From Amphiura filiformis (Eukaryota > Echinodermata > Ophiuroidea > Amphilepidida > Amphiuridae): a DNA stretch of 64,000 nucleotides. Made by a program: the position numbers and the translations under genes. Positions 35,615 to 46,850 of the stretch are shown here, in pieces. Position 1 is the first letter of the stretch. Every line of letters starts with the position of its first letter. A model generated the notes under the pieces. That model made no database searches, was not told the DNA's origin, and saw only the letters and a list, made by a program, of their open reading frames with translations. The DNA lies in contig NC_092631.1 of the NCBI RefSeq assembly GCF_039555335.1, positions 13,864,305 through 13,928,304 on the forward strand, in the 5' to 3' direction.

Positions 35615-35881
35615 TATATACCGTCATGAACTTGACTGCAGGGGCTACACGGTTTAAAGTGAACTTCCGATATACAACAAGCTGTATCAAATGGATTGGT
35701 ACCCATCAGCTTATTTTATAGATGAATGTTATAAACGTTCATAAAACTATAAATTATGGTTCTTGAAAATGTTCATCAGGACTGTTCATGGTAAACTGGT
35801 ATTTGTAATTTCATACAACTAGTCCAAAAAATTCCACTTACTTGCAGACGTTTCGGAAACTCACATTTTCCTTTATCGATG

Positions 35882-36457
35882 CTATTGTTGCAGTGACGAT
35901 CTGTGTACAGCAGATGATTTTTGCTGCTTAGCAACCGAGTTGCCAGTTGATTTTTCAGCTATCAGATCGTCAAAGACGTGACTCAAGTTGTATTGCCCCT
36001 CGTCTCGGTTCATGGTTTTTCCCCGCTTTCTGATGGTGATTGCCTCCTTGATCCATCTCTTATATCTATCACTCTCTTTGCCTACGATTCTAGCCTCCTC
36101 CCAATTGATGACGTGGTTGTTGTCTACTACGTGGTCGGTGATGGCTGATTTATGAACTACCGATTGGGAAGCCTTTCTGGTGGCTCTTGTTTTTATATTG
36201 TCACCATTTTTTTCAGCCTCAGTTTTATGCTCATCCAAACGTTTACCAAACTTTCTTCCTGTCTCCCCAATGTATGACAAGTCACAATTTTTACATGGGA
36301 TTGAATATATCACGTCCGTGGAATGATGGGGATCTCGCTTGTCCTTGGGATGAACCAGGAGATTCCGCAGCGTACAATTGGGTTTCATGGCGGTTGAGAT
36401 ATTGTAAGATTTAAAAACTCTCGAGATGCGCTCTGAAACGCACGTACGGTATAACAA
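35882..36457 (-). CDS. GIY-YIG endonuclease domain of Penelope-like element
   Basis: The frame contains YSIPCKNCDLSYIGETGRKF, where IPC..C...YIGET is the PLE-type GIY-YIG signature with its Cys pair. It continues with the conserved Arg (KRLDEH), SAITDHVVDNNHVINWEEAR (PLE H-rich segment) and REAI-like KRWIKEAITIRKRGKTMNRD. The domain nicks target DNA to prime reverse transcription. Its 3' tail is shared with the inverted copy at 38075-38392. Confidence 0.87.
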   Translation of the reverse strand: MLYRTCVSERISRVFKSYNISTAMKPNCTLRNLLVHPKDKRDPHHSTDVIYSIPCKNCDLSYIGETGRKFGKRLDEHKTEAEKNGDNIKTRATRKASQSVVHKSAITDHVVDNNHVINWEEARIVGKESDRYKRWIKEAITIRKRGKTMNRDEGQYNLSHVFDDLIAEKSTGNSVAKQQKSSAVHRSSLQQ

Positions 36458-37386
36458 CTAAGCCTTTAGACTTGGTGGAATCGTCCATGATGCAGTCATG
36501 TCTACAGTAGAACTCATCTCGACCTTTGCAGGATTAAACCCCATTAAAAGCTATTAAACCAAGATAACACTCATTGAAGCAGCTCAACTGATTAAATCAG
36601 ATCTTCTCTGGTTGTGAACAAGTGTCTGTTTTCAATGTGCGACATCGCAATAAAGCTGGTATTTATAGCTTCAGTTGGGTAACCGATTATAAAGGAAACG
36701 AAAGGAAACAATGGTATGTTCACGAAATGAGACAAAGACCTGCTTTTTGTTAACCAGCATTCTTCAAAATGAGCAACATAATGATTGTTGACTTAACACG
36801 GTTTGGAAATAATTTCTTCATATTTTTGGTGTTATCTGTCGTTTACATATCCTTCCTAAAACACAAAAGTGCGACCCTCTCCAAACATCTAAATTAGCTA
36901 AAAATTTAGGACATGTTACAAAACTTTATTTTCTAGAACCTATTTAGAATAATTTAAATGTAGCTTTTACCGTTTTTTGTGGCATCCTTCAGAAGTGAGC
37001 GGTCCGATACCAATATTTTTGGTCAAATCTCCATTCAATTAACACGGGGAGTTGGCTAGCTATGCCTTGCCCTCACTCATATTTTACAAAAGTGCGACCA
37101 TTTCTGAACATCTAACCTAGCTGTAATTTTAGGTCATGTTAGAGAAATATATTTGCTAGAAGTTTTGGAGAATAAATAAAATATTGACTGGTTATTTTTC
37201 ACACAGTGATGTTAACTAGGCAAGTGTCCATTCTCCCAACATACATCATTTGTAGGGGTCACGCGTCAATGGTGAGAGCACTGTGTATTGTGTATAGGAA
37301 AACGGACAGTAACTGCAGTATGCTTTCTTTGGTCTGTCTTTCTTGGGTTTAGGCTTAGCCATCTGGTCTTTCACTTTTTCAGTGCT
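36458..37386. other. PLE interior between endonuclease and RT regions
   Basis: Nine hundred bases with no clear domain. The right part (37250-37386) still encodes a Lys/Pro-rich stretch (KPKPKKDRPKKA on the - strand) that plausibly belonged to the linker. The left part is AT-rich and may include foreign sequence. Confidence 0.45.
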
Positions 37387-38070
37387 TTATTCTGGATAAC
37401 CACAATTTTGGAGAGCCCCTTTGATATGTGTTTCCTCCTCTACCTTGTCTTGCTCTTCCGTGACTATTTTGTTCTTTCTGTGAAGGAGGGTACGCACGAC
37501 GCCAAGTTTCTGGTGCAGAGGGTGGTGTGACCTAAAGTTCAAGTATTGGTCGGTGTGTGTTGCCTTCCGATATACCATTAACTTAACTGACCCATCATCA
37601 CGGCGAACAATCAATGTGTCCAAAAATGGGATCTTACCATCCGCTTCCTTCTCAAAGGTGAATTTAATGGAGTCAGTGTCGTCAGCTTGATTCAGGTGGT
37701 CAGTGAGATTATTAACTTTATCCTTGCAAACAATTTCTAAGATATCATCCACATATCTCTTCCATAACTTAGGTTTACATTCCATTGGGGCTGTGGCGAT
37801 AGCAATGTCTTCCAGGTGTTCCATAAAAATATTGGCGGCCAAAGGTGAAACGGGGCTGCCCATCGCTGCGCCGAAAAGCTGCCTGTAAATCTTCCCACGG
37901 AACGTAAAATAAGTGGTAGAGAGGATGAAATCAAGCAATTCCACTACATCTTCTGTTGTTAAGTTGAAGCCGTGAGATTTATTATACTCTTTCAACCAAC
38001 CCTCCTTCTGTAGCCTTTCTTTAACAATGTCCAGAACTTTATTGATGGGCGTGCACGTAAACAAGGAAAC
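37387..38070 (-). CDS. Penelope-like reverse transcriptase, C-terminal part
   Basis: Contains FGAAMGSPVSPLAANIFMEH (RT motif 4 region), KRYVDDILEIV (the catalytic YVDD box), GKIPFLDTLIVR and YRKATHTDQYLNFRSHHPLH, all typical of Penelope RTs. The N-terminal fingers are missing because the inverted terminal segment begins at about 38075, so the enzyme is truncated. Confidence 0.88.
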   Translation of the reverse strand, partial: VSLFTCTPINKVLDIVKERLQKEGWLKEYNKSHGFNLTTEDVVELLDFILSTTYFTFRGKIYRQLFGAAMGSPVSPLAANIFMEHLEDIAIATAPMECKPKLWKRYVDDILEIVCKDKVNNLTDHLNQADDTDSIKFTFEKEADGKIPFLDTLIVRRDDGSVKLMVYRKATHTDQYLNFRSHHPLHQKLGVVRTLLHRKNKIVTEEQDKVEEETHIKGALQNCGYPE

Positions 38071-38074
38071 CACA

Positions 38075-38392
38075 AATATAAAAACAAGAGCCACCAGAAA
38101 GGCATCCCAATCGGTAGTTCATATATCAGCCATCACCGACCATGAAGTAGACAACAACCACGTCATCAATTGGGAGGAAGCTAGAATCGTAGGCAAAGAG
38201 AGTGATAGATATAAGAGATGGATCAAGGAGGCAATCACCATCAGAAAGCGGGGAAAAACCATGAACCGAGACGAGGGGCAATACAACTTGAGTCACGTCT
38301 TTGACGATCTGATAGCTGAAAAATCAACTGGCAACTCGGTTGCTAAGCAGCAAAAATCATCTGCTGTACACAGATCGTCACTGCAACAATAG
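38075..38392 (+). pseudogene. Inverted partial copy of the PLE endonuclease 3' region
   Basis: Reads NIKTRATRKASQSVVHISAI and onwards to the same SSAVHRSSLQQ end as the 35882-36457 frame, but on the + strand. It forms the right inverted terminal repeat of the PLE and continues non-coding to about 38480. Confidence 0.87.
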
Positions 38393-38606
38393 CATCGATA
38401 AAGGAAAATGTGAGTTTCCGAAACGTCTGCAAGTAAGTGGACATTTTTGGACTAGTTGTATGAAATTACAAATACCAGTTTATAAATTATGGTCATTTCA
38501 AGAGGATCGAATATTGCAAATTAAAGCTTGTGCTTTTCAATTAACACCAAAGACTGATGGGTAGGCCTACCAATCATTTCGATACGGCTTGTAGTGTATA
38601 CAATTA

Positions 38607-39280
38607 TTAAGGGATCTGGAATGAGCGTTTGAGCGTTTCGACAGTATTTTTTGTGGGACATGAGAGCACATCAGACATATCGAATTGCATTCTGAATACA
38701 CAGAATATCGTTCTGATATCAAATAATTTTGAAAATCACGATATAATACAAATTTTATGACAAATTATTAAAATTTGATATTTTTCACATTTTTGATATA
38801 TAACAGTCCTCGAAGTAAACTTTATAAATCTAATGATATATTCTTAAAGTGTATGCAGCTAGGAGGAAAAGCCGACGATCAATTGAAAATTTTGACCTGT
38901 CATATTGAAGATATGGATTGTTTTTCCCAAAACGACCTAATTTTTGTTGGTGTTTTGGGAAAAAAATCCATATCTTCAATACGAAAGGTCAAAATTGTCA
39001 ATTGATCGTCGGCTTTTGATCCCACCTACATACACGTTAAGTATAAATCATCAGATTTATAAAGTTTACTTCGAGTACTGTTAAATATCAAAAATATCAA
39101 TTTGTAATCATTTGCCATAAAATGTGTATTACATTGCGAATTTCAAAAAATCAAAATTATTTTTAAATATTAAAATATCAGAAGGACATTCTTCGTATTC
39201 AGAATGCAATTCCATATGTCTGATGTTCTCTAATATCCCATAATAAATACTGTCCAAACGTTGATACCCCATCCCTTAAG
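38607..39280. mobile_element. TTAA-flanked palindromic MITE, family C, copy 3
   Basis: TTAAGGGATCTGGAATGAGC to ACCCCATCCCTTAA, 674 bp. The left arm carries a short duplication (gagcgtttgagcg). It begins within a few bases of the PLE right end. Confidence 0.87.
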
Positions 39281-39481
39281 TATTTTCATGTCAAACTGCT
39301 TTTCATGTAATTCATGGACCATTGTGCCGTGCAGCACCGAATGAAGTAGAGAGCCCCAAATTATGTTTCTGGACAATAAATATAACTATTATAGCCTCAA
39401 TATTTTTAGGACAGCTATTCTTAATTGATTAAAATATTAAATTTGCAAATTGATATTTCTATTTGCTTTTCTCCTAATGAC

Positions 39482-39863
39482 ATTATAATCAGAGACTGAA
39501 TTAAAAAGACTAGTTTGCGTCTGATGTCACTGTCAATCAAACTCTCTTCGACTCTTGATTGATTCATCTAGTGTCTTCATCGATGAAAAGAAATTGCATA
39601 AAATGGCAAAAAAATAACGGTGCTTTTACTACGCAACTTTTTTAGGCATTGCTGACATGGTGCCGTCAGGAAAGAAAGTTTCCTTTTACTAAAGATTTTT
39701 AAATCTTTTGAGACAGTTTGTATGTTTGAAGCAAAAGGCACGCTGTTTTACTGCCGCGTTCAGAAACTCAATCATAATCGCTCGTAAGCAAATCTTTTCT
39801 GAGTTTGATGGACAGGTGACGTCAGACGCAAACTAGTATGTTTTATCTCTGGCTCCGATTATA
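39482..39863. mobile_element. MITE family E, copy 1
   Basis: ATTATAATCAGAGACTGAAT...TTTGCGTCTGATGTCACTGT on the left; ACAGGTGACGTCAGACGCAA...CGATTATA on the right. The middle includes ggcattgctgacatggtgcc, shared in inverted orientation with the copy at 58992. Confidence 0.82.
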
Positions 39864-39934
39864 GGCATATCTAGCTTATATAACCATTCCACCATGTCCA
39901 ATGTGACTTGAACCAACAGAATACGAGACTAAAT

Positions 39935-40066
39935 AAATGAATGAATGAAAGAATAAATGAATGAATGAATAATGAATGAATGAATTAATTAATAAATGAA
40001 TGAATGAATGAATGAATGAATGAATGAATGAATGAATGAATGAATGAATGAATGAATGAATGAACA
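39935..40066. repeat. Tetranucleotide microsatellite (GAAT)n
   Basis: About thirty GAAT units with a few interruptions. The - strand frame gives a spurious SFIH repeat. Confidence 0.93.
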
Positions 40067-41044
40067 CCTTCCGTGATAGTATAAAATACAATAAAACGTC
40101 CATTTTTTTAAAATCTTTTGTTTTATTTACTTCGTTTGCTTTCACCACACATTATAAATATATATAATTCGTTACATCATATCATTTCTATCTTTACTAT
40201 TAATTAATTAAGCTTTCTGATTCTTAATTCAGAATTTAATAAAGCAATCAAACCAAACAAGGATATTTCCCGTATCGATATTTGCTAATAATGTTACTTT
40301 ACTTACACTGTGTGCACTCTCAGTCATCTGGGAAATGTTCAAGTTGTGATTAATTAAACCAGATCACTGCTTTAGATAACCTTAAACCAATAATTACAAT
40401 GATCAAAAACACACATACAATTATAGTTGGCCTATATATAGACATACCCTAATTAAATATCAATAATTTTGAAATTCATAAGCTCAATTGAGATGTTATC
40501 GGTATGTACTTAATTCTACATGACAATATATTTTAAAAATAGCTTATGCCAGTGTCTACTACTATTATACAAAAATTCTAATTTCCAAAGTTACAAGTAT
40601 TCTCCTGAAATTGTGATCTCAAAACAATGACAAAACAAATACAATGATAAAGATACTTTAAATCTTTAAAACCAAAAACAAGAGAAAACTATTTACAATC
40701 AGAATGGCACCAATTTAAAAGTAAAAATACACTGTTTTAGATAACCTTAAACCAATAATTACAATGATCAAAATACACATACAATTATAGTTAGCCTATA
40801 ATAATAGACATACTCTAATTAAATATCAATAATTTTGAAATTCATAAGCTTAATTGAGATGATGTCGGTATGTACTTAATTGTACATGGCAATAGGTTTT
40901 AAAAATAGCTTATATACAATACAAGTGTATACTACTAGTATAGTTAAGTGTCTAATACTAATATAAAATTCTAATTTCCAAAGTTACAAGTATTCTCCTG
41001 AACGCGAATGAAAAGATTTATACTTGTTGGGAATAGACATCAAA

Positions 41045-41540
41045 GGTATATTTTAAAACTGGTCAACAACACTCACTTTTTGAACATTCTCCGTCATCAG
41101 CGGTGTAATGCTGTTGGTATACTGACTGATGATTCTCCAGTGTTTCTAGATGTTGTTGACAATGTCCTCTTTGTCCTATGTGATGGTGTTTCTAGAAGAG
41201 AATCATATATTCTGGAAAGGTTCTCGGCCCGTCCCTATTTAGGGTAGGGCTGGTCTCTTGTTTGATTTTAATGGCTTCCCTCACTTTCCTTGGCAAACAC
41301 TTGTCTTCTCTGCAGAAGACTTTAACATTTCCAATGTCCGGTTTATGTCCGGTGTCCTTGCTGTGCTCTGCTAATGCAGATTGATTTGAGGTTGTGTTGG
41401 TAGTGTGCTCTTTCAGACGCTCATCAGTTAGTCTACCAACAGCATTACACCGCTGATGACGGAGAATGGTTTCTCTGAAATATTCGGTTCAAAAGTGAGT
41501 GTTGCTGACCAGTTTTAAAATATACCTTTGATGTTCTCCT
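41045..41540 (-). pseudogene. PLE tail with inverted repeats inside tandem unit 1
   Basis: The - strand reads DERLKEHTTNTTSNQSALAE, then HSKDTGHKPDIG and REAIKIKQETSPTLNRDGP, the C-terminal portion of a PLE GIY-YIG endonuclease. It is bracketed by inverted arms (41045-41125 and 41427-41535) carrying CTGATGACGGAGAATGG. Broken fragment. Confidence 0.78.
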
Positions 41541-42754
41541 GAAATGTTCTCAAAACAATGACAAAATAAATACAATGATAAGAACACTTGAAATCTTTAA
41601 AACAATGAAGAGACAACATTTATAAATACTATTTACAATCAGAATGGCACTAATTTAAAAGTCAAAATACACTGCTTGAGATAACCTTAAACCAATAATT
41701 ACAATGATCAATAACACACAAACAATTATAGTTACCCTATAGACACACCCTAATTAAATATTAGTAATTTTGGTTACAGAAATTCATAAGCTTAATTTAT
41801 TGAGATGATATCGGTACGCACTTAACGTCCATTTTTTTATTTACTTCGTTTGCTTTCACCACACATTATAAATATATATAATTCGTTACATCATATCATT
41901 TCTATCTTTACTATTAATTAATTAAGCTTTCTGATTCTTAATTCAGAATTTAATAAAGCAATCAAACCAAACAAGGATATTTCCCGTATCGATATTTGCT
42001 AATAATGTTACTTTACTTACACTGTGTGCACTCTCAGTCATCTGGGAAATGTTCAAGTTGTGATTAATTAAACCAGATCACTGCTTAGATAACCTTAAAC
42101 CAATAATTACAATGATCAAAAACACACATACAATTATAGTTGGCCTACAGACATACCCTAATTAAATATCAATAGTTTTGAAATTCATAAGCTCAATTGA
42201 GATGTTATCGGTATGTACTTAATTCTACATGACAATATATTTTAAAAATAGCTTATGCAAGTGTCTACTACTATTATACAAAAATTCTAATTTCCAAAGT
42301 TACAAGTATTCTCCTGAAATTGTGATCTCAAAACAATGACAAAACAAATACAATGATAAAGATACTTTAAATCTTTAAAACCAAAACAAGTGATAACTAT
42401 TTACAATCAGAATGGCACCAATTTAAAAGTAAAAATACACTGTTTTAGATAACCTTAAACCAATAATTACAATGATCAAAAATACACATACAATTATAGT
42501 TAGCCTATAATAATAGACATACTCTAATTAAATATCAATAATTTTGAAATTCATAAGCTTAATTGAGATGATGTCGGTATGTACTTAATTGTACATGGCA
42601 ATAGGTTTTAAAAATAGCTTATATACAATACAAGTGTATACTACTAGTATAGTTAAGTGTCTAATACTAATATAAAATTCTAATTTCCAAAGTTACAAGT
42701 ATTCTCCTGAACGCGAATGAAAAGATTTATACTTGTTGGGAATAGACATCAAAG

Positions 42755-43250
42755 GTATATTTTAAAACTGGTCAACAACACTCACTTTTTGAACATTCTC
42801 CGTCATCAGCGGTGTAATGCTGTTGGTATACTGACTGATGATTCTCCAGTGTTTCTAGATGTTGTTGACAATGTCCTCTTTGTCCTATGTGATGGTGTTT
42901 CTAGAAGAGAATCATATATTCTGGAAAGGTTCTCGGCCCGTCCCTATTTAGGGTAGGGCTGGTCTCTTGTTTGATTTTAATGGCTTCCCTCACTTTCCTT
43001 GGCAAACACTTGTCTTCTCTGCAGAAGACTTTAACATTTCCAATGTCCGGTTTATGTCCGGTGTCCTTGCTGTGCTCTGCTAATGCAGATTGATTTGAGG
43101 TTGTGTTGGTAGTGTGCTCTTTCAGACGCTCATCAGTTAGTCTACCAACAGCATTACACCGCTGATGACGGAGAATGGTTTCTCTGAAATATTCGGTTCA
43201 AAAAGTGAGTGTTGCTGACCAGTTTTAAAATATACCTTTGATGTTCTCCT
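42755..43250 (-). pseudogene. PLE tail with inverted repeats inside tandem unit 2
   Basis: Near-exact duplicate, 1709 bp away, of the PLE tail in unit 1, with the same endonuclease remnant and inverted arms. Confidence 0.78.
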
Positions 43251-44345
43251 GAAATGTTCTCAAAACAATGACAAAATAAATACAATGATAAGAACACTTG
43301 AAATCTTTAAAACAATGAAGAGACAACATTTATAAATACTATTTACAATCAGAATGGCACTAATTTAAAAGTCAAAATACACTGCTTGAGATAACCTTAA
43401 ACCAATAATTACAATGATCAATAACACACAAACAATTATAGTTACCCTATAGACACACCCTAATTAAATATTAGTAATTTTGGTTACAGAAATTCATAAG
43501 CTTAATTTATTGAGATGATATCGGTACGCACTTAACGTCCATTTTTTTTATTTACTTCGTTTGCTTTCACCACACATTATAAATATATATAATTCGTTAC
43601 ATCATATCATTTCTATCTTTACTATTAATTAATTAAGCTTTCTGATTCTTAATTCAGAATTTAATAAAGCAATCAAACCAAACAAGGATATTTCCCGTAT
43701 CGATATTTGCTAATAATGTTACTTTACTTACACTGTGTGCACTCTCAGTCATCTGGGAAATGTTCAAGTTGTGATTAATTAAACCAGATCACTGCTTAGA
43801 TAACCTTAAACCAATAATTACAATGATCAAAAACACACATACAATTATAGTTGGCCTACAGACATACCCTAATTAAATATCAATAGTTTTGAAATTCATA
43901 AGCTCAATTGAGATGTTATCGGTATGTACTTAATTCTACATGACAATATATTTTAAAAATAGCTTATGCAAGTGTCTACTACTATTATACAAAAATTCTA
44001 ATTTCCAAAGTTACAAGTATTCTCCTGAAATTGTGATCTCAAAACAATGACAAAACAAATACAATGATAAAGATACTTTAAATCTTTAAAACCAAAAACA
44101 AGTGATAACTATTTACAATCAGAATGGCACCAATTTAAAAGTAAAAATACACTGTTTTAGATAACCTTAAACCAATAATTACAATGATCAAAATACACAT
44201 ACAATTATAGTTAGCCTATAATAATAGACATACTCTAATTAAATATCAATAATTTTGAAATTCATAAGCTTAATTGAGATGATGTCGGTATGTACTTAAT
44301 TGTACATGGCAATAGGTTTTAAAAATAGCTTATATACAAGTGTCT

Positions 44346-46386
44346 ACCCAGCAAACACCAAACGTTTTCGACATCATTCGCAAAAGGTTATAAAAGGTTT
44401 TCAGAAAACGTTTAAATGTCGGGTTATATAAAGGGTATATTAAGAGTATAAAACGTTTTCATAACCTTAAAAAATATTTCTTGATAATCTACTGCTCAGC
44501 AAACAAAAATGTTTTACAGCAAACGTTTAAATGTCGGGTAATATAAAGGGTATAAAAACGTTTTAATAACATTTCAAAAACATTCTTGAAAACTTGATAC
44601 AAAACATTCTAAACAGAATGTTATTTTGGGAGTTGAAAAATATTTTGCGAAAAATGTTTGCCCAAAATATTTTCAATAACGTTTTAAAAACGTTTTCATG
44701 ACCTTTATATAACCCGACATTTAAATGTTATTAAAAGGTTTTGAAAAAAAAAACATTTTAAGAACATTTCTGTGTTTGCTGGGTTCAAACATTTTAACAT
44801 AATATTATTTAAGTATTGACACAATATTTGGCAAAAATATTTGCAAAAATAGTTTACAATAACATTTTTTGAAAACATTTAAAAATATTTGTTGTAGTGT
44901 GTTTTCATACAAAACGTTTTAAAACGTTATCATGACCTTTATATAACCCGACATTTTAATGTTATTAAACCAAAAGCAAAAATATAACTTATTTAAAACG
45001 TTTTTAAAACGTTTTTGTGTTTGCTGGGCCCAGGAAACACAAAACGTTTTCGACATCATTCGCAAAATGTTATAAAAGGTTGTCAGAAAACGTTTAAATG
45101 TCGGGTTTTATAAAGGGTACATTAATGGTATAAAACGTTTTCATCACATTAAATAACATTTGTTGGTAATTTACTGCACAACAAACACAAATGTTTTACA
45201 GAAAACATATAAATGTCGGGTTATATAAAGGGTATAAAAACGTTTTAATAACATTCCAAAAACATTTTTGAAAACTTGGTATAAATCATTCTAAACAGAA
45301 TGTTATTTTGGGGTTGAAAAAATATTTTGCAAAAAAACGTTTGCCCAAAATATTTACAATAACGTTTTTAAAATTTTTTCACCACCTTTATATAACCCGA
45401 CATTTAAATGTTATTAAAACGTTTTGTAAAAAACATTTTAAGAACATTTCTGTGTTTGCTGGGTGCAAATATTTTAACATAATGTTATTTAAGTGTTGAC
45501 AAAATATTTGGCCAAAAATGTTTGCAAAATAGTTTACAATGACATTTCGAAAATATTTTAAAAATATTTGTTGTAGTGTGTTTTCATACAAAACGTTTTA
45601 AAACGATTTCATGACCTTAAGGGATCTAAAATGAGCGTTTATTGCGTTTCGACAGTATTTTTTGTAGGACATGAGAGCACCTCAGACCTATCGAATTGCA
45701 TTCTGAATACGAAGCATGTCTTTCTGATATCAAATAATTTTCATTTTTGAAAATCACAATATAATACAAATTTTATGACAAATTATAAAAATTTGATATT
45801 TTTCAAATTTTTGATATATAACAGTCCTCGAAGTAAATTATATAAATCTAATGATATATTCTTAAAGTGTATGTAGCAGGAGGAAAAGCCGACGGTCAAT
45901 TGAAAATTTTGACCTTTCATATTGAAGATATGGATTTTTTCCCAAAAGACCTATTTTTTTTTTTTTGGTGTTTTGGGAAAAAAATCCATATCTTCAATAC
46001 GAAAGGTCAAAATTTTCAATTGATCGTCTGCTTTTCATCCCACCTACATACACTTTAAGTATAAATCATCCGATTTATAAAGTTTACTTCAAGTACTGTT
46101 AAATATCAAAATATCAATTTTAATGATTTGCCATAAAATGTGTATTAAATTGCGAATTTCAAAAAATCAAAATTATTTGATATCAGAATGACATTCTTCG
46201 TATTCAGAATGCAATTCGATATGTCTGATGTGCTCCGATGTCCCAAAATAAATACTGTCCAAACGTTCATACCCCAGCCCTTAATATAACCCGACATTTT
46301 AATGTTATTAAAACGTTTTAACCTAAACCAAAACCCAAAATATAACTTATTTAAAACGTTTTAAAAACGTGTTTGTGTTTGCTGGG
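44346..46386. mobile_element. Composite of CCCAGCAAAC-ended elements
   Basis: Starts CCCAGCAAACACCAAACG and ends GTGTTTGTGTTTGCTGGG. Internal GTTTGCTGGG ends occur near 44775-44785, 45019-45028 and 45452-45462, and the phrase TATAACCCGACATTTAAATG recurs. It therefore looks like a tandem duplication of a ~680-bp unit, further interrupted by a family C MITE at 45617. It occupies unit 3 of the tandem array. Confidence 0.8.
45617..46284. mobile_element. TTAA-flanked palindromic MITE, family C, copy 4 (nested)
   Basis: TTAAGGGATCTAAAATGAGC to CCCAGCCCTTAA, inserted between catgacc and tataacccgac. The uninterrupted paralogous phrase is catgacctttatataacccg, so the empty site is visible except for one base and supports a TTAA target duplication. 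Confidence 0.88.
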
Positions 46387-46700
46387 CAGTTAGTCTACCA
46401 ACAGCATTACACCGCTGATGACGGAGAATGGTTTCTCTGAAACATTCGGTTCAAAAAGTGAGTGTTGTTGACCAGTTTTAAAATATACCTTTGATATTCT
46501 CCTGAAATATTCTCAAAACAATGACAAAATAAATACAATGATAAAAACACTTGAAATCTTTAAAACAATGAAGAGACAACATTTATAAATACTATTTACA
46601 ATCAGAATGGCACTAATTTAAAAGTCAAAATACACTGCTTGAGATAACCTTAAACCAATAATTACAATGATCAATAACACACATACAATTATAGTTAGCC

Positions 46701-46771
46701 AAAATTACTAATATTTAATTAGGGCGTGTCTATAGTATAGACACACCCTAATTAAATATTAGTAATTTTGG
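46701..46771. repeat. Perfect short palindrome, arms ~35 bp
   Basis: CCAAAATTACTAATATTTAA...GTGTCTATA, then GTA, then the exact complement ending in GG. Lies in the remnant of tandem unit 3, where the other units have only the right arm. Confidence 0.85.
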
Positions 46772-46850
46772 TTACAGAAAATCATAAGCTTAATTTATTG
46801 AGATGATATCGGTACGCACTTAATTCTACATGACAATAGGTTTAAAAAGC

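Larger units (their letters stand above)
35672..38602 (-). mobile_element. Penelope-like element, broken, with inverted terminal repeats
   Basis: A reverse transcriptase core (37387-38070) and a GIY-YIG endonuclease region (35882-36457), both on the - strand, define a Penelope-like element. Its right end carries an inverted partial copy of the endonuclease/3' region (38075-38480) complementary to the left end. Weaker complementarity continues outward to about 35672 and 38602 (tatacaacaagctgtatc / gatacggcttgtagtgtata). Inverted pseudo-LTRs are a known PLE arrangement. The element is incomplete at its 5' side and broken. Confidence 0.88.
40097..46850. repeat. Tandem array of a 1.71-kb unit (three copies, third interrupted)
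   Basis: Unit 1 is about 40097-41825, unit 2 41826-43534, and unit 3 43535-44345 plus 46387-46850. Units 1 and 2 are nearly identical: the 240-bp frames at 41008 and 42717 are the same, 1709 bp apart. Within each unit a segment starting gataaccttaaaccaataat recurs three times, and a PLE tail lies at about unit positions 900-1430. Unit 3 is split by a CCCAGCAAAC-ended element and lacks the matching middle part. Confidence 0.9.

Noticed and set aside
39876-40148. Frame encoding a SFIH repeat
   Set aside because: Direct translation of the GAAT microsatellite.
41008-41247. Identical 79-codon + strand frames at 41008 and 42717 as a duplicated gene
   Set aside because: They are antisense to the PLE endonuclease remnant in the tandem unit.
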